A DNA stretch of 54,661 nucleotides from a virus, in IMG/VR virus record IMGVR_UViG_3300025030_000021, positions 1-54,661 of that record. One strand, written 5' to 3'. Position numbers and translations under genes: made by a program. Every line of letters begins with the position of its first letter. The stretch's first letter is position 1. Below, piece by piece: positions 6,960 to 14,486 of the stretch. The notes beneath the pieces are model-generated. The model had not been told where the DNA came from, did no database searches, and was given only the letters and a program-made list of their open reading frames with translations.

Positions 6960-7139
6960 TCAGCTGTTGATACTATGTGAATCCAGCAAGCCACGTAAAA
7001 CAGTGAGCCAGCCATTATGGTCAATCATGAGTTGAACCTCCAATGGCATCTCTGCTATATTCAGCCGGACATGCTTAGCTGCCGATGCTATCTTGCAACT
7101 GGTGCACCGCGAATAGCCGTAGGCGTCTCGCTCAATCAT
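6960..7139 (-). CDS. Small hypothetical protein
   Basis: 59 residues from ATG at 7139 (MIERDAYGYSRC), ribosome site GAGAGGTGG. One CxxC (CTSC) near the N-terminus, then an amphipathic helical part (EMPLEVQLMIDHNGWLTVL). Function unknown. Confidence 0.6.
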   Translation of the reverse strand: MIERDAYGYSRCTSCKIASAAKHVRLNIAEMPLEVQLMIDHNGWLTVLRGLLDSHSINS

Positions 7140-7225
7140 TGTGTCCACCTCTCTAGTAATATAATACGGCAATAATACCCTCCACTGCATGACCGCGCAG
7201 GGCTACGCGTTAGCGTGGCATCGTT

Positions 7226-7504
7226 TTACATCCCCGACTGATAATCTCCACAGTTCCAGCAGATAATGCCCTTTGGTGAAATCATGAACATGTAGCAACC
7301 GCAGTTGCACGTCCACGCCTCATACTGCGGCTCGCACCCGTGCTTAAATAGCCCCTTCATGGTGTGGCACTCTGGACACTCAATATCTACCGTGCCAACG
7401 GGCGCAACTGATATCCACTCATGATGGCATCTTGCACAAAATGCTTCCCCTGACAGGTGAGGGCCGCGCTCGGTGCGGGAAGTCAGTTTAATAACTTTAT
7501 TCAT
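7226..7504 (-). CDS. Cys-rich hypothetical protein
   Basis: 92 residues from ATG at 7504, coupled as TGATG to the preceding stop; an in-frame ATG three codons upstream is possible. Contains four CxxC-type pairs (CARCHH, CPEC, CNCGC, CWNCG), i.e. probably two zinc ribbons. Similar small multi-zinc proteins fill this early region. Function unknown. Confidence 0.65.
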   Translation of the reverse strand: MNKVIKLTSRTERGPHLSGEAFCARCHHEWISVAPVGTVDIECPECHTMKGLFKHGCEPQYEAWTCNCGCYMFMISPKGIICWNCGDYQSGM

Positions 7505-7695
7505 CACGGCCATTCGCTCCCCATCTGAATGATTGCCAACCTTCCACGGCCTTTGATGTTTGCAAGGGCGCACTCGCACAGGTCTTGTATTTTTTGACGG
7601 AGTATCTTATTTTCTTCGGCCAACGTGTCGTAGGCGTCGTCTATCTGAGTGGCAGAAATGAACTGTGACGGGGATATAAGTTTTGATTGGCTCAC
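7504..7695 (-). CDS. Small coiled-coil protein, GTG start
   Basis: 63 residues from GTG at 7695 with AAGGAG five bases upstream. The middle (IDDAYDTLAEENKILRQKI) has a heptad pattern typical of a short coiled coil, so it probably oligomerises. Overlaps the next gene by TGATG. Function unknown. Confidence 0.65.
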   Translation of the reverse strand: MSQSKLISPSQFISATQIDDAYDTLAEENKILRQKIQDLCECALANIKGRGRLAIIQMGSEWP

Positions 7696-7739
7696 AGTAG
7701 CTCCTTCGCCGGATAATGCCCCGGCTGGCGATGGGTTGT

Positions 7740-7964
7740 CTATTTACACATCTCGCACACGGTTTGCCTGAAATTTGCCCTAAAGCTGTCATTAGTCATG
7801 TACATGGTCTGCATCTGCTCAGTCTTCTTAATCTGGCTTTGCAGATATGCCAGCATCATTTCTGTTCTTTCGTTTTCGGTTGCTGCCATATACGCACCAG
7901 CTGCACCGTCCGCTATAATCGCTGCCACAATTGATTTTGCTGTGCTTCCATCAAATCCGTTCAT
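7740..7964 (-). CDS. Hypothetical protein
   Basis: 74 residues from ATG at 7964 (MNGFDGSTAKSIV) with AGGGGGATGAC before it. Ala-rich helical N-terminus (AIIADGAAGAYMAATENERTEMM), then a helical C-terminus ending CEMCK. First gene after the promoter at 8002-8030. Function unknown. Confidence 0.65.
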   Translation of the reverse strand: MNGFDGSTAKSIVAAIIADGAAGAYMAATENERTEMMLAYLQSQIKKTEQMQTMYMTNDSFRANFRQTVCEMCK

Positions 7965-8001
7965 GTCATCCCCCTGCGTCGTTGTCGCTGCTTGTAGATA
8001 C

Positions 8002-8051
8002 ACTCTAGCAAACGCTCCGCACTCCGTCAAGCTAAAACTTTACTCTGTGCA
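8002..8051 (-). promoter_or_regulatory. Minus-strand promoter with half-conserved box
   Basis: TTGACG (8030-8025), 17-base spacer, TAGAGT (8007-8002) on the minus strand. The upstream element TGCACAGAGTAAA (8051-8039) keeps only the promoter-proximal half of the palindrome (AGTAAA), followed by GTTTTAGC as at other sites. Confidence 0.7.
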
Positions 8052-8065
8052 GAAAAATGTTGCTG

Positions 8066-8094
8066 ATAAAAGAAAACCCCTACCGGAGTAGGGG
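8066..8094 (-). terminator. Rho-independent terminator, minus strand
   Basis: Stem CCCCTAC/GTAGGGG (8077-8083 with 8088-8094), loop TCCG as read on the minus strand, followed by TTTTCTTTT. It ends the unit from 9420 just before the next promoter. Confidence 0.85.
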
Positions 8095-8108
8095 GGTGAG
8101 GTGGTGAA

Positions 8109-8519
8109 TCATTCGTACCATGTAAATGTGAGCACACCCTCTTTGCCATTAATCTCGCCGATCCCTCGGAACGGGGCACCATGGGTGGCCGCAGCCGATA
8201 CCCTCTCCATCGTCAAGCCGCCATTGGTGACCAAAACCTCCGCACTAACACTCCGCTCCACCTTCGGCGGCTTCGGGCGCAAGTGGCTGCCGGTGAGCTT
8301 GACTAGCCCATCGTAATGGGCTGGATTGGGGCGGGTGAGGCCACAATAAACGACCACGCCTCTTGAGTCAAACCCCATCCACGATTCCACCTCAACCTCT
8401 TCCATCTCTGGCGGCGGGTGCAAGATCGAATTGACCCTGTTCGTAGTCTCGCGGCCGATATTGCAGCGTGCCGACAAATATTTGACAGCTTCTTTATATC
8501 GCTCCAACTCCGTTTGCAT
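8109..8519 (-). CDS. Hypothetical protein
   Basis: 136 residues starting MQTELERYKEAVKYLSARC, ribosome site AGGAGGAAATATT. Helical N-terminus, then a probable beta domain (VESWMGFDSRGVVVYCGLTRPN). Last gene before the terminator at 8066-8094. No family recognised. Confidence 0.65.
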   Translation of the reverse strand: MQTELERYKEAVKYLSARCNIGRETTNRVNSILHPPPEMEEVEVESWMGFDSRGVVVYCGLTRPNPAHYDGLVKLTGSHLRPKPPKVERSVSAEVLVTNGGLTMERVSAAATHGAPFRGIGEINGKEGVLTFTWYE

Positions 8520-8578
8520 AATATTTCCTCCTTTTAGTACCCTCTCCCGCGAAGGAGATGGGGGGGTGGGGTGGTGTG

Positions 8579-8920
8579 TTACTCTTTCAGGTTATCTAGC
8601 GCGGCCTCTATCGCTTCGGTGAAGCCGCACCCGCCGTTATAATATTTGACGGTGAAATCTATAGTGCCGTCCTCTTGCACCTCAGCGTCAAAGATGTCCT
8701 CGCCTTCATCGTGCCGCTTTCTCTGGACAGAGAATATGGCGCTTTCGGTTACAACGTAGTATTCTGTGGAATCTTGTAACTCGTCAATCCATGTGTGGTT
8801 GTAGCTGGACAGTTCTAAGCCCAAGCCCTTGCATACACCCTCTGCAACCTGCTCAAGCGTCTGCCCTGTTGGATGCGGCACTCGCGTCAATTTGCCGGTG
8901 TAGTGGTCTGTCTCGCTCAT
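8579..8920 (-). CDS. Hypothetical acidic protein
   Basis: 113 residues with GGAGGTTTCAAGT before the ATG. Acidic (many D/E), alternating hydrophobic strands (YYVVTESAIFSVQRKR; TIDFTVKYYNGGCGFTE). It follows ssb in the same unit, separated by a small GC hairpin. Function unknown. Confidence 0.65.
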   Translation of the reverse strand: MSETDHYTGKLTRVPHPTGQTLEQVAEGVCKGLGLELSSYNHTWIDELQDSTEYYVVTESAIFSVQRKRHDEGEDIFDAEVQEDGTIDFTVKYYNGGCGFTEAIEAALDNLKE

Positions 8921-8946
8921 ACTTGAAACCTCCGTTGTGGTTGAAA

Positions 8947-8967
8947 CCCCCGACGATAGGCCGGGGG
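8947..8967 (-). other. GC-rich hairpin between ssb and next gene
   Basis: CCCCCG (8947-8952) and CGGGGG (8962-8967) form a 6-base stem with a 9-base loop; on the minus strand only TTTC follows, so it is at best a weak terminator, perhaps an mRNA processing or stability element setting SSB excess over the downstream gene. Confidence 0.45.
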
Positions 8968-8988
8968 TAGTTGGCTAACTAGCTGATA

Positions 8989-9420
8989 TCAAAAGGGAAT
9001 ATCCGTTGTGTCGTCAAAGGGGTGCTCGGTGTGAGCGCTCCCACCAGACTGCGGCTTCGCGCTACCGGTGGGGTCGGACTTGCCGCCGCCCTTGCTGGAT
9101 AGCATCTGCATCTTTTCGCCCACAATCTCGGTCGTGTAGCGGTCTTTTCCTTCCTTATCCGCCCACTTACGAGTCTGCAACCTCCCCTCGATGTAGCAGG
9201 TTGCGCCCTTCGCCAGATATTCCCCGGCAATTTCCGCTAGCCGCGCCCAGAGGGTGACGTTGTGCCACTCGGTTTTCTCTTCCCATTCCCCATTTTTACC
9301 CTTGAACTTTTCGGTAGTGGCGAGGGAGAAGGAGGCAACAGCGGTGCCGCCTGCGGTGTATCGAACTTCTGGGTCTTTGCCAAGATTCCCGATGAGCATC
9401 ACGCGATTTAAACTTGCCAC
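8989..9420 (-). CDS. ssb: Single-stranded DNA-binding protein
   Basis: 143 residues. Clear bacterial-type SSB: N-terminal OB-fold with [22 protein letters not shown] and [12 protein letters not shown], then [16 protein letters not shown], a Gly/Ser-rich linker and the acidic tip DDTTDIPF at residues 136-143. The tip is the docking peptide for replication and repair partners. Covers single-stranded DNA in replication and recombination; fits the recombinase and nuclease genes upstream. Its promoter carries the palindrome box inside the spacer, so it is probably repressed in the lysogen. Confidence 0.95.
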   Translation of the reverse strand: MASLNRVMLIGNLGKDPEVRYTAGGTAVASFSLATTEKFKGKNGEWEEKTEWHNVTLWARLAEIAGEYLAKGATCYIEGRLQTRKWADKEGKDRYTTEIVGEKMQMLSSKGGGKSDPTGSAKPQSGGSAHTEHPFDDTTDIPF

Positions 9421-9463
9421 AATATTCTCCTAATCGTTGAGGTTATCCTACTTAACACCGTGA

Positions 9464-9492
9464 ATTTTAACATAACTTAGTCAAGTATGCAA
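9464..9492 (-). promoter_or_regulatory. ssb promoter with palindrome inside the spacer
   Basis: TTGCAT (9492-9487), 17-base spacer, TAAAAT (9469-9464) on the minus strand. The best-preserved palindrome, TTGACTAAGTTAT (9484-9472), lies between -35 and -10, a position where a bound protein would block RNA polymerase. This differs from other copies, which lie upstream of the -35. Confidence 0.6.
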
Positions 9493-9503
9493 GCGCAAAG
9501 ACG

Positions 9504-9971
9504 CTAAAAATCCAACTGTCCCAGCCCATACAGCGGCCCGCCGGTCCAAGGTATCTCGCTGATCGGAGTGATATTCATGCTCGCCCACTCCTCCGGTGGC
9601 ACCTTGCGGCACTTGGCAATTTTGAACCCCTGGCGCTCGTCATCCCTCCGCCGCGCTTCACTGTCGATTTCCCGCTGCTCCGCCTCCGTCATCAACTTTG
9701 GCACCATGCGCTTTACCCACGGCTTAAGCTGTTCCACCTGGGGGTAATCTTCGTGCATTTCGGGGCCGTAGTGTTTCATCTTGGCGTAGTCCCGCACCTT
9801 CGGCTCTAACGTTACCCCCGATGTCCGCGCAGATGCCGAGTTAGGCCCATTGTACCGATTAGCGTTAGTGGCCTTTTTGCGGGCAGCTTTGCACGTTGGG
9901 CAGAACATGAATTTTTTACTCAGCGCCGGATCAAGCGTTTCGTTGCATCCTTCCGTTATGCACACCCTCAT
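9504..9971 (-). CDS. Zinc-finger protein, NinG/RusA-context hypothetical
   Basis: 155 residues from ATG at 9971 (MRVCITEGCNETLDPALSKK as start), with GGGGGTGG upstream and ATGA coupling. N-terminal CxxxxC...CxxC finger (CITEGC, CPTC), then a basic stretch (KAARKKATNANRYNG) and an acidic/basic C-terminal half. A DNA- or RNA-binding role is likely from composition. Not assigned to a family. Confidence 0.6.
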   Translation of the reverse strand: MRVCITEGCNETLDPALSKKFMFCPTCKAARKKATNANRYNGPNSASARTSGVTLEPKVRDYAKMKHYGPEMHEDYPQVEQLKPWVKRMVPKLMTEAEQREIDSEARRRDDERQGFKIAKCRKVPPEEWASMNITPISEIPWTGGPLYGLGQLDF

Positions 9972-10366
9972 GCTGCCACCCCCGCTAGATGTCTGGCGTT
10001 CGTCCACGTGCCAAACCTGTTTTGAATGGTCGAGACATTTACGTCGCCCATGCAGCGCGCCAATGAGTATGACGGCATCCGGCGCACTTGGTCGAGTAGA
10101 TAATTATCGCTGTACACCTTTGGCCGTGGTGCCAATGTCCCTTTCACGCGTCCCGTCCCTCGCCCCTTACACTCGTCCCGCATGGCAGACTGCGGCGGAA
10201 AGTGCTTGTGCAGGTCGAAACGCGTGAGGATTTGGCGGAAGTACGACAGGTTGAATTCCAATATCTCAGCCGTAGCGGTACGGGAATATCCCAACTCCGC
10301 AAACCCGCGCACCACGTCCACGAATGGCTCCCCAAACTCCTTGCGTACCGCCATTAGCTTATTCAT
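9968..10366 (-). CDS. DNA-binding protein with two HTH-like segments
   Basis: 132 residues. N-terminal FVDVVRGFAELGYSRTATAE-ILEF is a helix-turn-helix pattern; a second segment (YLLDQVRRMPSYSLARCMGD then FGTWTNARHLAGV) resembles the DNA-binding repeats found next to homing endonucleases (W-x-x-A...AG). Start overlaps the end of the upstream gene. Probably a DNA-binding regulator or a nuclease accessory protein; target unknown. Confidence 0.6.
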   Translation of the reverse strand: MNKLMAVRKEFGEPFVDVVRGFAELGYSRTATAEILEFNLSYFRQILTRFDLHKHFPPQSAMRDECKGRGTGRVKGTLAPRPKVYSDNYLLDQVRRMPSYSLARCMGDVNVSTIQNRFGTWTNARHLAGVAA

Positions 10367-10532
10367 TGAGCGCGGCCCTCCGTGCCATAACTCCCATTAT
10401 CTCGGCCAGCGCCTCTTCGGCGGAATCGCGGAGTATGGTGCGGAACTGCTCGATGTCGTTGCGGTCCATCCATCGGGCGGTGAACTTGTTGCCGCCTTTC
10501 GTTTTGCGTATGATTATTGCGTATGTTTCCAT
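10359..10532 (-). CDS. Small hypothetical protein
   Basis: 57 residues (METYAIIIRKTKGGNKFTAR as start) with AGGAGC seven bases ahead of the ATG at 10532. A beta-like N-terminus is followed by a helix (FRTILRDSAEEALAEIMG). It overlaps the next gene by 8 bases. A longer Arg-rich frame covers the same bases but has no such start and is a shadow. Confidence 0.6.
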   Translation of the reverse strand: METYAIIIRKTKGGNKFTARWMDRNDIEQFRTILRDSAEEALAEIMGVMARRAALNE

Positions 10533-10541
10533 TTGTGGCTC

Positions 10542-10721
10542 CTAGTAAAGTGGTCCGCCAGCGGCGAAGGTGACGGCATCGGGGTAAGAATGTTCCATCG
10601 GGCATCCGAGGAGGTGGGCGCGTGTCCATGCGTAGCACTTCTCTGACCGGCATGGAGATAGCGGGCATTGATTACAATTCACCTCACCATGCACGTTAAA
10701 TGTTGGATTATCTACTTTCAT
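10542..10721 (-). CDS. Small Cys-rich protein
   Basis: 59 residues from ATG at 10721 preceded by GAGGGGGTTGC. Cysteines in CNQCPLSPC and KCYAW suggest a metal-binding cluster, perhaps four Cys. Overlaps the upstream short gene. Function unknown. Confidence 0.55.
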   Translation of the reverse strand: MKVDNPTFNVHGEVNCNQCPLSPCRSEKCYAWTRAHLLGCPMEHSYPDAVTFAAGGPLY

Positions 10722-10809
10722 GCAACCCCCTCAGCACGGTCACCCCTGCGGCGACGGTGGCGTAATGGTCGATGTATGCGGCGGCGTCTTCGGTGTCAGT
10801 CGTTTTCAT
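10708..10809 (-). CDS. Very small hypothetical protein
   Basis: 33 residues (MKTTDTEDAAAYIDHYATVA...) with AGGAGTGACAC before the ATG at 10809. Too short to judge beyond the good ribosome site and the tight overlap with the next gene. Confidence 0.45.
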   Translation of the reverse strand: MKTTDTEDAAAYIDHYATVAAGVTVLRGLHESR

Positions 10810-10834
10810 GTGTCACTCCTGTTATCATCAGTTT

Positions 10835-10993
10835 TCACAACTCGTTAGCAATTTTCAGGTGGATACAAAATGTGCATCGCGGCCACCCATCGGCCACGGA
10901 GTAGCAGGGGGCAACTTTGCACGCGGCCTGCATGAGGGCGCGGCGCTCGGCCTTGGTCATCTTCGGAGGCCGGGCGGGATCGGGCTTAGACAT
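10835..10993 (-). CDS. Small basic Cys-containing protein
   Basis: 52 residues from ATG at 10993, overlapping the end of the upstream gene by 8 bases. Basic N-terminus (SKPDPARPPKMTKAERRALMQ) and four cysteines (CKVAPC, CTFC). Possibly zinc-binding. Function unknown. Confidence 0.5.
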   Translation of the reverse strand: MSKPDPARPPKMTKAERRALMQAACKVAPCYSVADGWPRCTFCIHLKIANEL

Positions 10994-11693
10994 CGGCTAG
11001 TATTCGGGCGCAGTCTTCGGGCGAGTACATGGCACGGGCGGCTAATTTAATCATCATGATACGCTTGGCCTTCATGACATCATCGCCATAGCTATATGCT
11101 ATAACCAACCTTTCCCGTGCAGATAGTAACGCCTTGGCCGAATCGTCTGACTTTCCATGCTCCCACCATGTTTGAGCTGCCTGTTTCACGTCCCATGCTT
11201 CAATGGCCGAATCGAGCGTCCCTGTGCAGCAATTACCCCACTCTTTCATTTCTTCCTGCCATTTAAGGTTGCACGCCAACTCTGAACAATCCACCGTTAC
11301 AGACGGCAGCGACAGGTCCAGCGGGGCGGGGGTGGGGTGATAGCCGTATTTGGTTTCTACGCAAAACTCTAAATGATCGGGGGCGGTGGCTGGATCGTCC
11401 GAGCGGAAAGGGTCCGCCGCGTAATCTTGATCCTTAGCTATCCCCAGCACCGCATACCCTGCGATATCCCGATAGGGGGATTCCCCGAGCGCGTCCTTCG
11501 CTGTGGCTATCCTCATCTGCTTGTCGAATATCCGCACCATGCAGAGGGCATCCCCGTACTGGCCCGGCTCGATACCGGCAGGGTAGAGTATGCGGAGGAA
11601 ATCGCCGGTTTTGGCAAAGCTATCTCCATACGCCAAATTTTTAGCTGTGACTGTTTCCCCTATCTCTGCGGCTATTGCTTTGAACTTTCCCAT
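10986..11693 (-). CDS. Nucleotide-modification-like (DUF1599/Nmad1-like) protein
   Basis: 235 residues. The N-terminal ~90 residues follow the pattern of DUF1599/Nmad1 all-helical proteins: AKNLAYGDSF, a D/R spacing (YGDALCMVRIFDKQMRIAT) and a closing DIAGYAVLGIAKD. Such proteins are found in phages that alter or police nucleotides, and the fold resembles MazG-like NTP pyrophosphatases. Residues about 100-235 have a Cys-rich middle and a helical end and are not recognised. Assignment is by pattern only. Confidence 0.45.
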   Translation of the reverse strand: MGKFKAIAAEIGETVTAKNLAYGDSFAKTGDFLRILYPAGIEPGQYGDALCMVRIFDKQMRIATAKDALGESPYRDIAGYAVLGIAKDQDYAADPFRSDDPATAPDHLEFCVETKYGYHPTPAPLDLSLPSVTVDCSELACNLKWQEEMKEWGNCCTGTLDSAIEAWDVKQAAQTWWEHGKSDDSAKALLSARERLVIAYSYGDDVMKAKRIMMIKLAARAMYSPEDCARILADV

Positions 11694-11706
11694 TAACGTC
11701 TCCCTT

Positions 11707-12033
11707 TTAATTGAGTTCCTTTTCGTGCCAAATTACCGCCTTGCGCCCCTTCCCCATTACTAACCAACTAGCCGTCTGGTCTAGCTTGGCGAGTAGCAAC
11801 CAAGGGCGCTTCTTGGCGTTCGTGCGTGCCTGTGTGATAAATGCGGGGAGGTTAATCAGCTTGCAATTCTTAACTTCGACGCTGATTATCTCCCCCGTTG
11901 GCGATTCCACCAGCAGGTCATCCGTGGATAGTCCCGATGAGGTGTCGGCAAGTATGGAGTAATCGCGGTCAGCGAGGAGGTGCTTTGCAGCACTCTCCCC
12001 ACGTCTCCCTTTATCGCGGGACGGTTTCCCCAC
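11707..12033 (-). CDS. PD-(D/E)XK nuclease, Holliday-junction-resolvase-like, GTG start
   Basis: 108 residues. I place the start at GTG 12033, which overlaps the upstream stop as TAGTG and has AAAGGGGCGG ahead; an ATG at 12081 would overlap the recombinase by 49 bases. Motifs: KGRRGESAAKHLL (helix with conserved E), then D-DLLV and VEVKN (the D...ExK active site), then a Q/W strand. This is the archaeal-Hjc-like nuclease core that cuts branched or damaged DNA. Next to a Sak4-like recombinase and SSB it probably processes recombination or replication intermediates. Confidence 0.75.
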   Translation of the reverse strand: MGKPSRDKGRRGESAAKHLLADRDYSILADTSSGLSTDDLLVESPTGEIISVEVKNCKLINLPAFITQARTNAKKRPWLLLAKLDQTASWLVMGKGRKAVIWHEKELN

Positions 12034-12926
12034 TATGCCGCCCCTTTCAACGCTGCCGCCTCTTTCATTTCCTGTATCCATATCAGCACTTCAGGGAACT
12101 GTTCAGCGGTGATGTCAGCGGTGGACCCAATACTAAACTGGCTCATCAATTCAGGGGGTGTGACAACCTGCCCCATCTCAGAGACAAGCTGCTTCCGCTG
12201 GTCCATGGTGATCTTAAGGACGGCGGGCGCGGGCGGCTCTGCGCCAGCGTTCAGCCAATTCGACAGCATCAGCCCTGTCTGCTCCGTTATCGGTTGCGGG
12301 TCGCCCACGAAAAGGCCGGTACGGTCCTTGGATGCTACGGCAAAGTGTCCATCATGAACAATATCCAAGACCACGGACATCTCATACTCGAATCCGTCAC
12401 GCTGTTCGGTTTTCATGCCGAGCTTCACGACCTTCTTCTTGCCGTTGTTCCCCTCTTGCTGTGCCGTTTCCGTCTTGCTGCGTCCCGTTGCGATAACGTG
12501 CATGTTGCATTGCAGCATCGTGTCAATAAATGCCCTGTGGCGCGGCGTGAGGTCGCTCCACGCGCTCCATGAGTTGCCGCCATACTTGGACCTAGCTACA
12601 GCGTCAACTAGTTCCAGCACGCCACCTGGGCCGCTCCACTCGTGTGACGTTGAGTCAACGATAAGCACGTCATACCCTGCCTTCTCCGCCTCCTTTATGG
12701 CCGATATGTAGGCTTCCGGCGTGTAAGGCGCGGGGAGGTTCATAACGTCGAAGTCAAGGATGTGCTCGTAAAGTGACGCGCTCCCGTTCTCCGTGTCGAT
12801 ACAGGCGATCTTACCGCCTAGTCCCTTGGCGATCTGCAACGCGCCCCAAGTTTTGCCTGAACCGGAAGGTCCAGTTAGTGCGAGGCGTAGCTTCGATTTC
12901 TTCTTGACTGCTTTCGTGAATGCCAT
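12033..12926 (-). CDS. RecA-fold ATPase, AAA_24 / Sak4-like recombinase
   Basis: 297 residues. Walker A GPSGSGKT (19-26), DTENGS (44-49), Walker B VLIVD (87-91) and a downstream GRSKTE sensor segment match the phage nucleotide-binding family AAA_24 that includes Sak4 single-strand annealing proteins. These are RecA-core proteins without the full RecA N/C domains, and work with a partner SSB, which is present 2.6 kb away in the same region. The C-terminal part (about 240-297) is a small acidic/helical tail. First gene after the promoter at 12966-12993. Confidence 0.82.
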   Translation of the reverse strand: MAFTKAVKKKSKLRLALTGPSGSGKTWGALQIAKGLGGKIACIDTENGSASLYEHILDFDVMNLPAPYTPEAYISAIKEAEKAGYDVLIVDSTSHEWSGPGGVLELVDAVARSKYGGNSWSAWSDLTPRHRAFIDTMLQCNMHVIATGRSKTETAQQEGNNGKKKVVKLGMKTEQRDGFEYEMSVVLDIVHDGHFAVASKDRTGLFVGDPQPITEQTGLMLSNWLNAGAEPPAPAVLKITMDQRKQLVSEMGQVVTPPELMSQFSIGSTADITAEQFPEVLIWIQEMKEAAALKGAA

Positions 12927-12965
12927 GGTTTCTTTCCCCCTTGCGTTGATTTAAATCGTAAGACC

Positions 12966-13014
12966 ACTATAGCCTATTCCTTAACTGTGTCAATTTATTT
13001 CTTCACTTTTTAAA
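12966..13014 (-). promoter_or_regulatory. Minus-strand promoter with half-conserved box
   Basis: TTGACA (12993-12988), 16-base spacer, TATAGT (12971-12966) on the minus strand, a near-consensus promoter. The upstream element TTTAAAAAGTGAA (13014-13002) keeps the proximal half AGTGAA. Drives the recombinase and the genes after it. Confidence 0.78.
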
Positions 13015-13016
13015 GG

Positions 13017-13043
13017 AAAAACCCCGCTCCGTTAATGGCGGGG
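13017..13043 (-). terminator. Rho-independent terminator, minus strand
   Basis: CCCCGC (13022-13027) and GCGGGG (13038-13043) with a 10-base loop; the minus-strand product ends in TTTTT (13021-13017). It closes the unit starting near 14.4 kb just after the 24-residue gene. Confidence 0.85.
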
Positions 13044-13050
13044 GTAAGGT

Positions 13051-13125
13051 TTAATCTGCATCTGAGGGTGGGCGCTTGAACCGCCTCCTCTCATCATTGT
13101 TCTCAAGGTGGTCGATTTCTTCCAT
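13051..13125 (-). CDS. 24-residue peptide
   Basis: A very short frame (MEEIDHLENNDERRRFKRPP...) with a perfect AGGAGGATT ribosome site, ending just before a terminator. Acidic first half and basic second half. Whether it acts as a protein is unknown; the ribosome site and position favour translation. Confidence 0.45.
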   Translation of the reverse strand: MEEIDHLENNDERRRFKRPPSDAD

Positions 13126-13136
13126 GGCTAATCCTC

Positions 13137-13346
13137 CTAAAATGGGTGCTCGTTAAGATGCGCTTCAATAACATCCACCATAGCGAATCCTGCGGCTATC
13201 ATATTTTCCGATCTTTCAACTTCAAAAGGTTTGAGTGGGCCGGCAGCTGGCCCGTAAGGACCGGGATAGTTAATTAGCGCACCCCTGATGATTTCCATTT
13301 CATACCGGGAAAGCCATACCTGCGTTTTGCCAGTGGTGATATCCAC
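13137..13346 (-). CDS. Small hypothetical protein, GTG start
   Basis: 69 residues from GTG at 13346 with AGGGGGCATT upstream. Starts MDITTGKTQVWLSRYEMEII; helical with a Pro/Gly loop. In the Gp157 unit. Function unknown. Confidence 0.6.
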   Translation of the reverse strand: MDITTGKTQVWLSRYEMEIIRGALINYPGPYGPAAGPLKPFEVERSENMIAAGFAMVDVIEAHLNEHPF

Positions 13347-13354
13347 AATGCCCC

Positions 13355-13837
13355 CTATCTAATCATCAGACTCTTACCCACGCTCAACTCGTACCCTGGC
13401 ACCGTACCGCCCGCCTTGAGCGTATCCTTGATCTTGGCGGTATCCTCCACCACTGATTGCGGTATCACGATCTGGAACTCAGGCGGGCAGAGTGAGGCGT
13501 CGATAACTTTGAGGGCGGGGGGATTTTTTTGGATGCTGATCTTGAATGTTCCCGCCACCAGGGAATCGACCTGCATTAGTTCCATGCTCGACTGCACATA
13601 TGCCTTTAGCTGTGCGGCCTTGTTCTCTAGCGCCTTCCCTCTGTCGGCTATGCGCTTCGCCTCCACCTTGTGCGCTTCAGCGGACGCCGTGAGGTCTTTA
13701 ACAAAATGCGCGATGCGGCAATCTTTGGCGGCGATGTCACCGAATGCGCGTTCTATCGCTTCGCCGTCGCAGTCTTCGGCTTCGATAAGTTCCATCATCT
13801 GCGCGGTCATCGTGTATAAACTGAGTCCCTTTTCCAT
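13355..13837 (-). CDS. Siphovirus Gp157-family protein
   Basis: 160 residues. A long helical N-terminal half (ALENKAAQLKAYVQSSME) followed by FKISIQKNPPALKVID, VVEDTAKIKDTLKAGGTVPGYEL and GKSLMIR is the pattern of the Gp157 family (PF05565), found beside SSB and recombination genes of siphoviruses and once linked to phage resistance. Probably a DNA-metabolism accessory factor. Overlaps the upstream gene by 1 base. Confidence 0.85.
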   Translation of the reverse strand: MEKGLSLYTMTAQMMELIEAEDCDGEAIERAFGDIAAKDCRIAHFVKDLTASAEAHKVEAKRIADRGKALENKAAQLKAYVQSSMELMQVDSLVAGTFKISIQKNPPALKVIDASLCPPEFQIVIPQSVVEDTAKIKDTLKAGGTVPGYELSVGKSLMIR

Positions 13838-14103
13838 TACGCGGCCTCCTCCATGTCAGGATGTTGCGCCGAAGTCGGTCCCATCTCTGCGGCGGCTTGC
13901 GTGTCCAACCTTGACGCCAGCAGCGCGAAGGCGTGCTCATAGCTGATGCCCGAGCATACGCACTCATTGCCGCAGTGCATGGTGATACCTACGAGCGTTT
14001 CGGAGTAGTCGGGTGACCAGTTTTCAGTCTCGCCATACGAGATACTGAATTTGTTGCCGCCCGCGATATTCGCTAATTTTGCTTTTGCCTGTAAGTAAGT
14101 CAT
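13837..14103 (-). CDS. Hypothetical protein
   Basis: 88 residues with an AGGGGGAATGTACC ribosome region. Contains GITMHCGNECVCSGISYEH, with three cysteines in a short span. No family recognised; in one unit with Gp157. Confidence 0.6.
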   Translation of the reverse strand: MTYLQAKAKLANIAGGNKFSISYGETENWSPDYSETLVGITMHCGNECVCSGISYEHAFALLASRLDTQAAAEMGPTSAQHPDMEEAA

Positions 14104-14162
14104 GGTACATTCCCCCTGTTAGTTACACTGTTAAAGGTGGAGGCGCACTCGCAATGCGCCTT

Positions 14163-14402
14163 TTACTCTCGCCCGCTCTCCATGATATCCGCCTCAATCC
14201 GCCCCAGCGTGTCCGCGCTCAGCATGTTGATGATGTCCCGCCCCTTCATCCAGATTGCTTCCAGCTCGACAACTCCATCCTCGTCCGGTTCCAGCGGCAC
14301 CCCGTAGCTGTCGCGTTCCCCGCGAGACGGCGGGTAGTAGTGGAAATCAACGCTCAGGTCGCGCCCCCAAAATGTGATATCGATGTTATCGCCTCTTGCC
14401 AT
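14163..14402 (-). CDS. Hypothetical acidic protein
   Basis: 79 residues from ATG at 14402 (MARGDNIDITFWGRD), chosen for AGGAGGGAGC. Acidic middle (LEPDEDGVVELEAIWMKG). First gene after the promoter at 14433-14460, so its message starts only about 25 bases upstream. Confidence 0.65.
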   Translation of the reverse strand: MARGDNIDITFWGRDLSVDFHYYPPSRGERDSYGVPLEPDEDGVVELEAIWMKGRDIINMLSADTLGRIEADIMESGRE

Positions 14403-14432
14403 GCTCCCTCCTGTGTGCGCTTGATAGTTGAC

Positions 14433-14481
14433 ATTGTAGCGCATACCGTAAGCATGTCAAGTCAAATACCGACATAGTTAA
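14433..14481 (-). promoter_or_regulatory. Minus-strand promoter with palindrome box
   Basis: TTGACA (14460-14455), 16-base spacer, TACAAT (14438-14433) on the minus strand; box TTAACTATGTCGG (14481-14469), whose distal half is conserved, eight bases upstream of the -35. Confidence 0.75.
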
Positions 14482-14486
14482 GATAT

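Noticed and set aside
10363-10668. Minus-strand frame of 101 codons, Arg/Pro-rich
   Set aside because: Two shorter frames on the same strand (10359-10532 and 10542-10721) have good ribosome sites and natural composition.
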